Shown here piece after piece: positions 8,710 through 17,163 of a DNA stretch of 64,000 bases. The notes under the pieces are model-generated. The model was not told where the DNA came from, did not search any database, and saw only the letters and a list, made by a program, of their open reading frames with translations. The stretch is from contig NZ_JAPVRC010000004.1 in the NCBI RefSeq assembly GCF_030345335.1, positions 1 to 64,000 of the forward strand. Reading direction: 5' to 3'. Made by a program: the position numbers and the translations under genes. The stretch's first letter is position 1. Each line of letters opens with the position of its first letter. This DNA comes from Halobacillus campisalis. GTDB taxonomy: Bacteria > Bacillota > Bacilli > Bacillales > Halobacillaceae.

Positions 8710-9678
8710 ATGAAATTAGGAGTATTTACGGTATTGTTTTCCGATCTTTCATTCGAAGATATGCTCGATAAAGCAAAGGAATCAGGATTAAAAGCTGTTG
8801 AGATTGGAACAGGAGGCTATCCTGGAAATGCACACTGTAACGTGGATGAACTTTTAGAAAGTGAAGAGAAGCGAAAAGAATACTTGGATAAGGTTCATCA
8901 AAGAGGGTTGACGATCAGTGCATTCAGCTGTCACGGCAACCCTATCTCTCCTGATGAGAAATTCGCAGAGGAATCCCACGAAGCATTCGTTAAGTCGGTC
9001 AAATTAGCCAACCTGCTTGATGTGCCGGTCGTTAATACGTTCTCAGGGACACCCGGAGGTTCAAAAACGGATACGTCGCCTAATTGGCCTGTCACACCAT
9101 GGCCTGCTGAATACTCCGATATACTTGAATGGCAATGGAATGAAAAATTGATTCCTTATTGGAAAGAACAAGGAGATTTTGCAGCAGAGTACGGAGTAAA
9201 AATAGGACTCGAACTTCATGCTGGATTCCTTGTGCATACACCTTACACTATGCTTAAGCTCCGCGAAGCTACAAATGATGCTGTTGGAGCGAACCTTGAT
9301 CCGAGTCACTTATGGTGGCAGGGCATTGACCCGGTAGCAGCCATTAAAATCCTTGGAAAAGCAGATGCTATCCATCACTTTCATGCTAAAGACACGTACA
9401 TCGATCAGGAGAACGTCAACATGTATGGCTTAACTGACATGCAGCCTTATTCTGAAGTGAAAACTAGAGCGTGGAGCTTCCGTTCTGTTGGGTATGGACA
9501 TGGGATCCAGGAATGGTCTAATATTGTAAGTGCCCTTCGAACTTATGGATATGATTATGTCATCAGCATTGAGCACGAAGACCCGATTATGTCGATTAGC
9601 GAGGGTTTTAACCAAGCCGTTAAGAACTTGAAAGCAGTTAACATCGAAGAACCGCCTGCAGATATGTGGTGGGCCTAA
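8710..9678 (+). CDS. Sugar phosphate isomerase/epimerase-like TIM-barrel protein (322 aa)
   Basis: It is a larger member of the same superfamily as the gene at 300-1061. Candidate metal ligands appear in order: Glu in GLELHAG, Asp and His in NLDPSHLWW, His in HFHAKD, and Glu in SIEHED. It ends in a Trp-rich tail (DMWWA). No signal peptide is present. Members of this fold found with Gfo/Idh enzymes include keto-sugar epimerases and beta-eliminating keto-glycoside lyases; either role would supply a route to break a glycosidic bond without a hydrolase. SD GGAGG is well spaced before the ATG. Confidence 0.85.
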   Translation: MKLGVFTVLFSDLSFEDMLDKAKESGLKAVEIGTGGYPGNAHCNVDELLESEEKRKEYLDKVHQRGLTISAFSCHGNPISPDEKFAEESHEAFVKSVKLANLLDVPVVNTFSGTPGGSKTDTSPNWPVTPWPAEYSDILEWQWNEKLIPYWKEQGDFAAEYGVKIGLELHAGFLVHTPYTMLKLREATNDAVGANLDPSHLWWQGIDPVAAIKILGKADAIHHFHAKDTYIDQENVNMYGLTDMQPYSEVKTRAWSFRSVGYGHGIQEWSNIVSALRTYGYDYVISIEHEDPIMSISEGFNQAVKNLKAVNIEEPPADMWWA

Positions 9679-9703
9679 CAGTTGAGAAGAAGGAGTGATT
9701 TCT

Positions 9704-10390
9704 ATGGCGAATAGATCAGGCTTTATGGGTGGATTCTATGTAGTTAGTGAGTGGATTACGAGGTTCACCCTCGGGAATATGCAATGGGCCTTGTTCAATT
9801 TGCCGGTAGGTCTCCTTCTTCTCAGTTTATTATACATAGAAACCAACGAAATGATCGCTTATTTATTAGTTCCATTAGCATGTATCGCTCCCTTTGTGTT
9901 TTTTCCAGCTACAACTGCGTTATTCGCTAAAGCACGGGAGTGGGTGAGAAAAGAAGAAGAGGGGTTAATCGAATATTCATATTTGAAACATTATAAAGAT
10001 AATTACGTGCAGAGTATGTTTGGGGGAATAATATTTGTAGTCCTCTGGGGCGTTCTTGCTGCAGATGTTTATTATTTCTCAAGCCGTAACACTTTCTTGA
10101 TGAATGCATTTCTAGTGATGGGAATTTTACTGTTCGTATTTACTATTAATTTCTTTAATGTCCTTGTACATTATGATATAAAGCTGCGTGCCTCATTCAA
10201 GCAAGCTTTCTTGATGACTATAGGCAGTCCTTTGCTGTTCTTGACTATAGTTATCAGCTCTGGAATTATTCTGTATATCAGTCTTTATATATTTCCACTA
10301 TTGATACCATTGTTCACAGGCTCTCTTGTAGCTTTTTTAGCCTTCTCAGCATTTTATCGATTGCATTTGAAAGTAGCTTCGAAAACATAA
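9704..10390 (+). CDS. DUF624 (YesL-like) membrane protein (228 aa)
   Basis: Polytopic membrane protein with about five hydrophobic segments. The N-terminal pattern (a WITRFTLGNMQWALFNLP stretch near residues 20-37) is characteristic of the DUF624/YesL family, which commonly accompanies carbohydrate-uptake family 1 importers in Bacillaceae. Its molecular role is unknown. ATG 9704 is chosen over GTG 9695 because the SD AAGGAG (9690-9695) would overlap the latter. It is the last gene before a strong terminator, so the operon runs from 1585 to here. Confidence 0.8.
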   Translation: MANRSGFMGGFYVVSEWITRFTLGNMQWALFNLPVGLLLLSLLYIETNEMIAYLLVPLACIAPFVFFPATTALFAKAREWVRKEEEGLIEYSYLKHYKDNYVQSMFGGIIFVVLWGVLAADVYYFSSRNTFLMNAFLVMGILLFVFTINFFNVLVHYDIKLRASFKQAFLMTIGSPLLFLTIVISSGIILYISLYIFPLLIPLFTGSLVAFLAFSAFYRLHLKVASKT

Positions 10391-10394
10391 GGAA

Positions 10395-10427
10395 AAAACA
10401 CGACTTCACGACAAGTCGTGTTTTTTT
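10395..10427 (+). terminator. Rho-independent terminator of the sugar operon
   Basis: AACACGACTT (10397-10406) pairs with AAGTCGTGTT (10413-10422) around a 6-base loop and is followed by a T-run. Confidence 0.9.
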
Positions 10428-10481
10428 GCTTATTCTAATCCTATTATTTGGTATATTAAAAGGGAGAGGAGGTTGTGAGCT

Positions 10482-11249
10482 ATGAAACCCTATGATCAGC
10501 GTCAGCTATTCAGAAAACAAGAAGAAAACGGAACTACTTCAGGTATGTGCGACAATTATTTGCAGGCGAATATGATAACACTACCGAAAGAATTTGCGTT
10601 TGATTTTCTATTATTCTGCCAGAGGAATCCAAAGCCTTGTCCGGTAGTAGATGTACTAGAGGCCGGAGTAACAAAGCCAAAAGTCGCTGATGCGGATATT
10701 CGCACGGACCTTCCCAAATATCGGATTTATCGCAATGGTGAATTTAAGGAAGAAGTGGATGACATCCAAGATTATTGGCGTGAAGATCTTGTGACTTTTT
10801 CGATCGGGTGCAGCTTTACGTTTGAAAAAGCATTGCTTGAAGTTGGGATAGAGCTTCTTCACCAACAGCAAAAGCGTGTCGTCCCTATGTATAAAACGAA
10901 CATTCCATGCGAGAAAGCAGGAAATTTCGAAGGTAATATGGTGGTCAGTATGAGGGCTTTAAAACAAGATGAAATTGAACGCGCTTCTCAAATTACTGAA
11001 CACTTTCAAACTTCCCATGGAGGTCCCGTGCACATAGGGCATCCTGAAGAGATTGGAATCTATGATATACACAATCCAGATTATGGAGAAAGTATTTCAT
11101 TTAATGACGAAGAACGTGTGCCTGTATTTTGGGCCTGTGGTGTGACGCCCCAAAATGTTTGTCTGCATGCAAGACCCGAAATTATGATATCCCATGCCCC
11201 TGGACATATGCTCATCACAGACCAGTTAGAAGAAAGAAAAAGGGGATGA
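10482..11249 (+). CDS. ycsI: YcsI-like putative hydro-lyase, D-glutamate cyclase family (255 aa)
   Basis: Member of the DUF1445/YcsI family, which UniProt groups with the D-glutamate cyclase family (D-glutamate to 5-oxo-D-proline). Recognisable segments are MCDNYLQANMITLPKEFAFD, TFSIGCSFTFEKAL, YKTNIPC, HGGPVHIGHPE, and the C-terminal HAPGHMLITD. Length is typical. In Bacillus subtilis ycsI lies inside the ycsF-ycsG-ycsI-kipI-kipA operon; here it stands alone 5 kb from the pxp/NRAMP genes. An AGAGGAGG ribosome site precedes the ATG. The biochemical activity of bacterial YcsI is not established by sequence alone. Confidence 0.88.
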   Translation: MKPYDQRQLFRKQEENGTTSGMCDNYLQANMITLPKEFAFDFLLFCQRNPKPCPVVDVLEAGVTKPKVADADIRTDLPKYRIYRNGEFKEEVDDIQDYWREDLVTFSIGCSFTFEKALLEVGIELLHQQQKRVVPMYKTNIPCEKAGNFEGNMVVSMRALKQDEIERASQITEHFQTSHGGPVHIGHPEEIGIYDIHNPDYGESISFNDEERVPVFWACGVTPQNVCLHARPEIMISHAPGHMLITDQLEERKRG

Positions 11250-11362
11250 ACAACAAGAAGTAAATGAAGGTAAATCTTCCTTTATTTCCTTCTTTTTAAA
11301 AGGCTATGTTAAAGGTTGTTGTTGGTATTGATAAGTGATTTATTCCACAATATGGAAGGGTA

Positions 11363-11470
11363 GTTCGAGACATTGGGTGAGTGAGTTCAGGGGCGGCGGG
11401 GAAAGGGAGTGATTTCCCGGAGCTCTGCCCGCTGTTAAACATAACGGAAACAGTCCAAACATCTCGAAAT
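11363..11470. repeat. Short MITE-like repeat copy (about 108 bp)
   Basis: The left end TTCGAGACATTGGGTGAGTG is the same as in the 29-kb copy, and the right end has ATTTCCCGGA, CGGAAACAG and TCTCGAAA in the same order as there. It is an internally deleted copy. It ends exactly where a GGDEF gene fragment begins. No reading frame. Confidence 0.7.
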
Positions 11471-11473
11471 ACT

Positions 11474-11551
11474 GAATATATTGATTTAGATGACCTTATA
11501 GAGGAAGCCGGCCTTGCTATGTATCAAAATAAAATTAAAAGCAGTGTGTAA
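11474..11551 (+). pseudogene. C-terminal fragment of a GGDEF (diguanylate cyclase) gene
   Basis: The open frame ending in TAA at 11549-11551 encodes DLDDLIEEAGLAMYQNK, which matches the conserved end of GGDEF domains (pattern DLI-ADLAMYxAK). Nothing of the catalytic GGDEF loop remains; upstream sequence is the short MITE-like element. This is a gene remnant of about 26 codons. The identification rests on one motif and is moderately sure. Confidence 0.5.
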
Positions 11552-11962
11552 CCTCCGACAGCATAACTTTATATGTCCAACAACCCTTTTCGTTTTGAGA
11601 TGGGTTATTTTTTTTGATATGAGCTGATTATGTTATTAATTTTAGTTCTATATAACCATTAATAATACTTATTTTAATTAATTAAAGTAGATGAATTTAT
11701 TGATAAATCATAAGATAGAACGATAAAAAAGTGGGATTTGACTATGTTTGTACAGATGTCGATTCATATTTTCTTTTATTAGAAATTTAGAGAAACGTAG
11801 AATAATCGATTATTCAAGAGTATTATTTGGCTGGAAGTGTTTAATACTTAATTCATGTATAAATATGCGTGTTTTTTACTAAAAATAGATTTATTCAGAA
11901 TATTTACAAGATTAGTAAACTTTGAGATAATAAATTTTGAACTTAAAAGGGGGAGAAAGTAG
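11552..11962. other. AT-rich intergenic region before the amino-acid ABC operon
   Basis: About 410 bp, very AT-rich. It holds the weak terminator at 11580-11616 and then the presumed promoter region of the lipoprotein gene. I see no riboswitch or T-box landmarks and no convincing small gene. Confidence 0.5.
11580..11616 (+). terminator. Weak terminator
   Basis: AACCC (11582-11586) pairs with GGGTT (11602-11606) and is followed by a run of Ts. It probably once ended the decayed GGDEF gene. Confidence 0.45.
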
Positions 11963-12787
11963 ATGAAAAGTAACAAATTGATTTGGATTTTATTAAGCGT
12001 TCTTCTATCTATTTTATTAGTGGGATGTGGAACAAGTGATAACTCTGAAGATGGTGAATCGGGTGATTCAGGCGATTCAGGTGATTCTGGCGGGGAAACA
12101 TACACGGTAGCAACAGATAACAATTTCGTGCCGTTTGAATTTCTAGATGAAGAAACAGGAGAAATGACTGGGTTCGATATGGACTTGATCCGTGCGATCG
12201 CAGAAGAAGCAGGATTTGAAGTAGAAATCGAGTCTATGAAATTTGATGGTGTGGTTACAGGAATGCAGCAAGGAAAATACGATATCGGTATAGCTGGGAT
12301 GACTATCACGGACGAACGTGCTGAAACTATCGATTTCTCTGATCCATACTATGATGCAGGTTTGATGCTGGCTGTGCATGCAGATAATACAGATATCGAG
12401 TCTGAAGACGACTTAGCAGGTAAAGTGGTAGCTACTCGTTCAGGTACCACTAGTGAAACATACTTACAGGACAACCATCCTGATGCAGAAGTAGAAACAT
12501 TTCCAGGCATCGTGGAAGCCTACATGGACTTAGAAGCTGGGCGTGTAGATGCTGTAATGTACGATGTACCTAACGTTCAATACTATGTGGCAAATGATGC
12601 GGAGAATTTAAAAACCGTAGGTGACGTACTGCAAGGGGAACAGTATGGGATTGCTTTTCCTAAAGATTCTGAACTTGTAGAAGACGTCAACGAAGCACTT
12701 GAAACATTAATCGATAACGGCGGATACGATGATATTTACGAAGAGTGGTTTGGTGAGCGTAAGTATGATACTGAATCCTCTGAATAA
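11963..12787 (+). CDS. Polar amino-acid ABC transporter solute-binding lipoprotein (274 aa)
   Basis: Family-3 solute-binding protein (glutamine/glutamate/cystine type). Signal peptide ends in lipobox LLVGC, lipidated Cys22. A linker of repeated GDS units encoded by near-perfect 9-bp repeats precedes the ligand-binding domain. Family landmarks are TDNNFVPFEF, the GFDMDLIRAIAEEAG segment, DIGIAGMTIT and FSDPYYDAGLMLAV. The mature chain is strongly acidic. It heads a complete three-gene importer, with a partial terminator after it. Substrate is probably a polar amino acid; the nearby YcsI and 5-oxoprolinase genes make glutamate or glutamine attractive, but that is inference. Confidence 0.92.
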   Translation: MKSNKLIWILLSVLLSILLVGCGTSDNSEDGESGDSGDSGDSGGETYTVATDNNFVPFEFLDEETGEMTGFDMDLIRAIAEEAGFEVEIESMKFDGVVTGMQQGKYDIGIAGMTITDERAETIDFSDPYYDAGLMLAVHADNTDIESEDDLAGKVVATRSGTTSETYLQDNHPDAEVETFPGIVEAYMDLEAGRVDAVMYDVPNVQYYVANDAENLKTVGDVLQGEQYGIAFPKDSELVEDVNEALETLIDNGGYDDIYEEWFGERKYDTESSE

Positions 12788-12802
12788 ATCATTATAACCA
12801 GG

Positions 12803-12838
12803 GGCGTAGCAAGTCTAGGCTTGTTGCGCTCTTTTCTT
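12803..12838 (+). terminator. Attenuating hairpin after the binding-protein gene
   Basis: GCGTAGCAAG and CTTGTTGCGC pair, with G-U pairs, around a six-base loop, followed by a T/C-rich tract. It lies between the lipoprotein and permease genes and should lower permease expression relative to the binding protein. Confidence 0.6.
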
Positions 12839-12897
12839 TCTAATTACTAACACATGCAGAATACAAAAGAGTAAGTCATAAGGAGAGTAATTTACAT

Positions 12898-13554
12898 ATG
12901 GATGCTTTCATGGAAAGTCACTACATGCGAGTTATGCCCTTTTTGCTGGAGGGTGTAGTTTATACGCTCCTTATTACAGGAGTAGGTTTATTGTTTGGAT
13001 TTATATTAGGGGCGATCTTCGGATTGGGCCGCTTATCAAAAAGTAAAATCATATATGGTATATCTTCTATTTATGTGGAAGTACTCAGGGGAACACCAAT
13101 TTTAGCACAGATATTATTCATATATTTTGGACTGCCAGACGTTTTAGGATTTAATATTGATAAAGTTACTGCGTCAATTATTGCAATCGCATTGAACGCA
13201 GGAGCCTATATAGCAGAAATTGTCCGTGGAGCGGTCTATTCTATTGACAAAGGCCAAAGCGAAGCCGGACGATCGATAGGTCTGACAAAAAACCAAACTA
13301 TGCGATATATCATTTGGCCGCAGGCTTTTAAACGAATGATTCCGCCGCTAGGGAACCAATTTGTCATCAGCTTGAAGGACACATCTCTTTTCTCAGTTAT
13401 AGCAGTTGGTGAATTGCTTTATATGGGACAGCAATACTACGGATTGACGTTCGCTGCATTTGAAGCGTTGACTATGGTATGTCTTATGTACTTGGCTATT
13501 ACTGTACCGACATCGCTTTACTTAAGAAAAGTAGAAAGGAGATTGGATGTCTAA
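12898..13554 (+). CDS. Polar amino-acid ABC transporter permease (218 aa)
   Basis: HisM/GlnP-type inner-membrane permease with about five transmembrane segments. Diagnostic segments are [20 protein letters not shown] and the cytoplasmic [22 protein letters not shown] docking loop, then [18 protein letters not shown]. Length is typical. The stop TAA overlaps the ATPase start (TAATG), giving translational coupling. It probably acts as a homodimer because only one permease gene is present. Confidence 0.93.
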   Translation: MDAFMESHYMRVMPFLLEGVVYTLLITGVGLLFGFILGAIFGLGRLSKSKIIYGISSIYVEVLRGTPILAQILFIYFGLPDVLGFNIDKVTASIIAIALNAGAYIAEIVRGAVYSIDKGQSEAGRSIGLTKNQTMRYIIWPQAFKRMIPPLGNQFVISLKDTSLFSVIAVGELLYMGQQYYGLTFAAFEALTMVCLMYLAITVPTSLYLRKVERRLDV

Positions 13555-14276
13555 TGATTAGTGTAAGAGACTTGCATAAATCCTTTGGAAAGAACGAGGT
13601 ACTAAAAGGCATCAGCTTAGAAGTCAACCCGCAAGAAGTCGTATGTGTCATAGGACCTTCAGGATCTGGAAAAAGCACATTGCTTCGTTGTTTGAATTTA
13701 TTAGAAGAAGTGACGGGTGGAGAGGTTTACATCGAAGGAGAGAACTTAACCGATCCCAATGTCAATATTAACGAAGTGCGTTCAAGAGTCGGAATGGTAT
13801 TTCAGCACTTTAACCTTTTTCCACATATGACTGTATTGGACAATATAACGTTGGGACCGAAGAAAATTAAGGGGATAAGTAAAGAGGAAGCGGAGAAAGC
13901 AGCTGGACCGCTCCTTGAGAAGGTAGGTTTATCCGACAAAGCGAACGTATATCCCGAAAGCTTGTCCGGTGGGCAGAAGCAGCGTGTAGCGATTGCAAGG
14001 TCACTTGCTATGAACCCGAAAATCATGCTCTTTGACGAGCCGACTTCAGCTCTTGACCCTGAGCTAGTGGGCGATGTATTGGAGGTTATGAAGAATTTAG
14101 CTAAAGAAGGTATGACCATGGTGGTGGTTACCCATGAAATGGGATTCGCCCGTGAAATGGGTGATCGAGTCATATTTATGGATGAAGGAGTAATCATGGA
14201 AGAGAACGAGCCATCTAAATTATTCGGGGATCCTGATAATCCAAGAACGAAAGAATTTTTAAGTAAAGTACTTTAA
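13554..14276 (+). CDS. Polar amino-acid ABC transporter ATP-binding protein (240 aa)
   Basis: GlnQ/HisP-type ATPase. Walker [10 protein letters not shown] near residue 36, Q-loop in [12 protein letters not shown], signature [15 protein letters not shown], Walker [15 protein letters not shown] and the switch His in VVTHEMGF are all intact. The start is ATG 13554, overlapping the permease stop; any upstream extension would run inside the permease gene. Length is normal for the family. It completes the importer. Confidence 0.95.
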   Translation: MISVRDLHKSFGKNEVLKGISLEVNPQEVVCVIGPSGSGKSTLLRCLNLLEEVTGGEVYIEGENLTDPNVNINEVRSRVGMVFQHFNLFPHMTVLDNITLGPKKIKGISKEEAEKAAGPLLEKVGLSDKANVYPESLSGGQKQRVAIARSLAMNPKIMLFDEPTSALDPELVGDVLEVMKNLAKEGMTMVVVTHEMGFAREMGDRVIFMDEGVIMEENEPSKLFGDPDNPRTKEFLSKVL

Positions 14277-14281
14277 CCTAT

Positions 14282-14314
14282 TCCTCCAGCGGGTGATACC
14301 CGCGGGGGATTTTT
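14282..14314 (+). terminator. Terminator of the amino-acid ABC operon
   Basis: GCGGGT pairs with ACCCGC around GAT, extended by CC/GG pairs, and followed by TTTTT. Confidence 0.8.
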
Positions 14315-14416
14315 AATGACATTAATAGTCAATCTATGACAAAAAATTTAAAATACCTTACAAAACAAGTCTTAAGTATTCTATAATGAACATATATAGA
14401 ATGAAGGGGTGTACGA

Positions 14417-15343
14417 ATGGAAAGAAGAGTGAGAAAACATAAGAAGAGCAAAAAATGGCTTTGGATTACACTCACAGTTGTTTTGCTCCTGGGGGTAGGA
14501 ATTACAGCCTACTTATTTTCAATTTATAATAATGTGAAATCAACTGTAGATAATGATATCCACGAAACAGTTACTGGAATAGATCATGAAGCAACGAAGA
14601 AAAAAGTAGAATCAAAAGAATCAATCAATGTCCTATTACTAGGGGTAGATGAGCGGGAAAATGATAGAGGGCGATCTGATACGATGATTGTAATGACGCT
14701 CGATCCTGAAAATGAACGATCACAAATGGTGAGTATACCACGTGATACTAGAACTAAAATTGTAGGTGAGGGTTTTGATGATAAAATCAACCATGCTTAC
14801 GCTTTTGGTGGCAGCAATATGGCTGTTGATACAGTAGAGAACTTCCTTGATATCGAATTGGATTATTACTTGCGGATGAATATGGAAGGTTTAGGACAAT
14901 TAGTAGATGCTGTCGGTGGTATAACAGTGGATAATGATTTTGCCTTCGATTATTCGGGGGAATCATTTTCTGAAGGAGAAATCAATTTGAATGGGGAAGA
15001 AGCACTGGCCTGGGTTAGGATGCGGTACGATGACCCTCAGGGAGACGCAGGAAGGAATGAACGCCAGCGCCAAGTGATTCAAGGAGTTTTGGACCAGGGG
15101 GCAAACATAAATGCTGTGAATAAGATCGGTGATATTATGGATGTTCTTGGAGGTAACGTCGCTACAAATATGCAGTTTGAGGATATGCGTGATCTTGCGA
15201 CTAATTATCGCGGTGCCCGTAAAGATATATCTACCTACCAAATCACAGGAAGCGGCACGAGAATTGATGATATTTATTACTTGCAAGTGCCAGAGTCTGA
15301 AGTGCAAAAGGCTAATGAAATGATTCAAGACTATAATTCATAA
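14417..15343 (+). CDS. LytR-CpsA-Psr (LCP) family protein (308 aa)
   Basis: LCP enzymes transfer undecaprenyl-linked anionic glycopolymers such as wall teichoic acid to peptidoglycan at the outer membrane face. A basic cytoplasmic tail precedes one transmembrane helix (about residues 14-34). The extracellular LCP domain shows NVLLLGVDERE, the Asp-rich RSDTMIVMTLD strand, SIPRDTR with conserved Arg, and the late GDAGRNERQRQVIQ segment with catalytic Arg residues. It is the first of three close paralogues in 12 kb. A terminator follows, so it is probably monocistronic. Confidence 0.92.
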   Translation: MERRVRKHKKSKKWLWITLTVVLLLGVGITAYLFSIYNNVKSTVDNDIHETVTGIDHEATKKKVESKESINVLLLGVDERENDRGRSDTMIVMTLDPENERSQMVSIPRDTRTKIVGEGFDDKINHAYAFGGSNMAVDTVENFLDIELDYYLRMNMEGLGQLVDAVGGITVDNDFAFDYSGESFSEGEINLNGEEALAWVRMRYDDPQGDAGRNERQRQVIQGVLDQGANINAVNKIGDIMDVLGGNVATNMQFEDMRDLATNYRGARKDISTYQITGSGTRIDDIYYLQVPESEVQKANEMIQDYNS

Positions 15344-15365
15344 AAGCAAATCTTGAATCTCTATA

Positions 15366-15402
15366 AAAAACCATCTAATTTTAAAAATTGGATGGTTTTT
15401 TG
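15366..15402 (+). terminator. Terminator after the first LCP gene
   Basis: AAAAACCATC and GATGGTTTTT arms with an A/T-rich inner stem and a terminal T-run. Confidence 0.85.
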
Positions 15403-15552
15403 TTGTTTTATCAAATATTGGGGTATAGATTACTATCATTACCTGTAATTCAATATAGTTATTTCCGGGGAAATATTTTGTCTCTTCGTGAAGCCTCCAG
15501 TTAAAGACCATGTCACAGATTGTCGCCCAATCTAATTCAAAGGGGAATTGAC

Positions 15553-15927
15553 ATGAAGATTTTAGTAGCGTTTCTAATGCTATTGTTAATGAATGGCTGT
15601 GGAGTTGAGTATTCGGATATAGATATGGTTCATAAGACTTTAGATGAAGAAATAGAGGATTCGACGATCCGCTTTGTAGACGGGGAATGGATCATGAGTC
15701 ATGATTTAGAAATTAAAATTGTAGAGGCGTTAGGGGAAAGTCCTCATGAAGCAAATGAAGAGGCACTTTACAATGTGCTGTCAAAAGACGACAGACTCAG
15801 AGATCAGTATTTGACTGAATTATACGAAGTATTGGATCACAAGGTGAAAATCGGTGTTATAACGATTGATGAAGCAAATGCTCAAAAAGAAACGATGGAG
15901 TTTATATTTGATGAAAAACAGCCGTGA
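15553..15927 (+). CDS. Small putative lipoprotein (124 aa), unknown function
   Basis: A short hydrophobic N-terminus (MKILVAFLMLLLMNGC) resembles a lipoprotein signal with Cys16, although Asn at the -2 position is not ideal. The rest is acidic, charged and predicted helical, without a domain I recognise. ATG 15553 follows AAAGGGG, while an upstream in-frame TTG lacks a ribosome site. Its stop codon lies within the terminator stem shared with the convergent NRAMP gene. Possibly real but poorly conserved; no function is proposed. Confidence 0.6.
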   Translation: MKILVAFLMLLLMNGCGVEYSDIDMVHKTLDEEIEDSTIRFVDGEWIMSHDLEIKIVEALGESPHEANEEALYNVLSKDDRLRDQYLTELYEVLDHKVKIGVITIDEANAQKETMEFIFDEKQP

Positions 15928-15946
15928 CATTCGCCACGGCTGTTTC
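15915..15946. terminator. Bidirectional terminator between convergent genes
   Basis: AAACAGCCGTG pairs with CACGGCTGTTT around an 8-base loop. It serves the small lipoprotein gene and the leftward 5-oxoprolinase/NRAMP operon. Confidence 0.85.
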
Positions 15947-15953
15947 ACTTTTA

Positions 15954-17141
15954 TTATTCAAATAATGAAGGGATTCCATCAATAAGAGTATAGACTCCCA
16001 TATAAGACATCGAAATGACGACGATAATACCAAATATAGTCATCCAAATCGGGTGTTTATATGTCCCGACAATTTTAGATTTATGAGCTGCGATAAGCAT
16101 AACTCCAAGAGCGATAGGAAGAATAAGACCGTTTACTGAACCTACGAGAACGAGGATGCTGACCGGCTGGCCGACAAACGCAAATACAAGAGTGGAAATG
16201 GCAATAAAGCTGATTGTTAAATATCTGTGGTTTCTCTCTAATGTAGGGCTGAAAGTTCGTATGAAGGAAACCGAAGTATAAGCTGCCCCTACTACAGAGG
16301 TTACTGCAGCAGCCCACATGACCACACCGAACATTTTATACCCGATATTTCCTGCTGCTAATTGAAATACTGAAGCTGGAGGGTTCCCTTCATCTAATGC
16401 AAAGCCTTGTGACACGACCCCTAGCACGGCTAAGAATAAAAAAACTCTCATTATTGAAGCGACTCCAATGGCATAAACGGAGCTTCTAGTTACTTCTGGT
16501 AAGGCTGATTTTCCTTTCAAACCCGCTTCAATTAAACGGTGTCCGCCAGCGAAGGTAATGTATCCACCTACAGTTCCTCCCACTAAAGTAACGATGGCTA
16601 GAAAATCAATGGTGTCAGGCACGAATGTTTTAGTGACCGCTTCTCCTACTGGAGGCTGAGCAGTAAACATGACATAGATAGTAAGTCCGATCATGACGAA
16701 TCCGAGAATCTGTGTGAAACGGTCCATGACACGACCCGCTTCTTTTACTAAAAAGATTCCAATAGCTAAGATACCGCTTAATACTGCTCCGAGTTGAGGA
16801 GAAATACCAAACAGTACATTTGTACCAAGTCCTGCCCCGGCGATATTTCCTATATTAAAAGCAAGTCCTCCGGCTACTATAAGAGCAGCCAAAAAGTAGC
16901 CCAAGCCTGGCAGGACATCATTTGCAATGTCCTGGGCTCTTTTCTCACTGACAGCGATGATGCGCCAAATGTTTGTTTGCGCTCCGATGTCGATAATGAT
17001 GGACATGAGGATGACGAATCCAAAACTTGCCAACAGCTGCTCAGTAAATACCGTTGTTTGGGTTAGAAAACCAGGCCCGATAGCTGAGGTCGCCATCAGC
17101 ATAGCAGCACCTATTAATATACTTCGATTCGATTTTTTCAC
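15954..17141 (-). CDS. ycsG: NRAMP-family membrane transporter, YcsG-like (395 aa)
   Basis: Integral membrane protein with about eleven hydrophobic segments of the NRAMP/divalent-metal-transporter superfamily. The N-terminal GPGFLTQTTVF segment lacks the DPGN metal-binding motif of true Mn/Fe NRAMPs, so the substrate may not be a metal. It is the last gene of the pxpB-pxpC-pxpA operon, 22 bp downstream of pxpA, the same partnership as ycsF-ycsG in Bacillus subtilis. A role in importing 5-oxoproline or a related acid is plausible but inferred from context. Confidence 0.88.
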   Translation of the reverse strand: MKKSNRSILIGAAMLMATSAIGPGFLTQTTVFTEQLLASFGFVILMSIIIDIGAQTNIWRIIAVSEKRAQDIANDVLPGLGYFLAALIVAGGLAFNIGNIAGAGLGTNVLFGISPQLGAVLSGILAIGIFLVKEAGRVMDRFTQILGFVMIGLTIYVMFTAQPPVGEAVTKTFVPDTIDFLAIVTLVGGTVGGYITFAGGHRLIEAGLKGKSALPEVTRSSVYAIGVASIMRVFLFLAVLGVVSQGFALDEGNPPASVFQLAAGNIGYKMFGVVMWAAAVTSVVGAAYTSVSFIRTFSPTLERNHRYLTISFIAISTLVFAFVGQPVSILVLVGSVNGLILPIALGVMLIAAHKSKIVGTYKHPIWMTIFGIIVVISMSYMGVYTLIDGIPSLFE

Positions 17142-17163
17142 AGATGTTCTCCTTCCTATGTTG

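Noticed and set aside
12054-12095. Tandem 9-bp repeats inside the amino-acid binding-protein gene
   Set aside because: They encode a Gly-Asp-Ser linker after the lipobox, common in acidic lipoproteins; not an independent repeat element.
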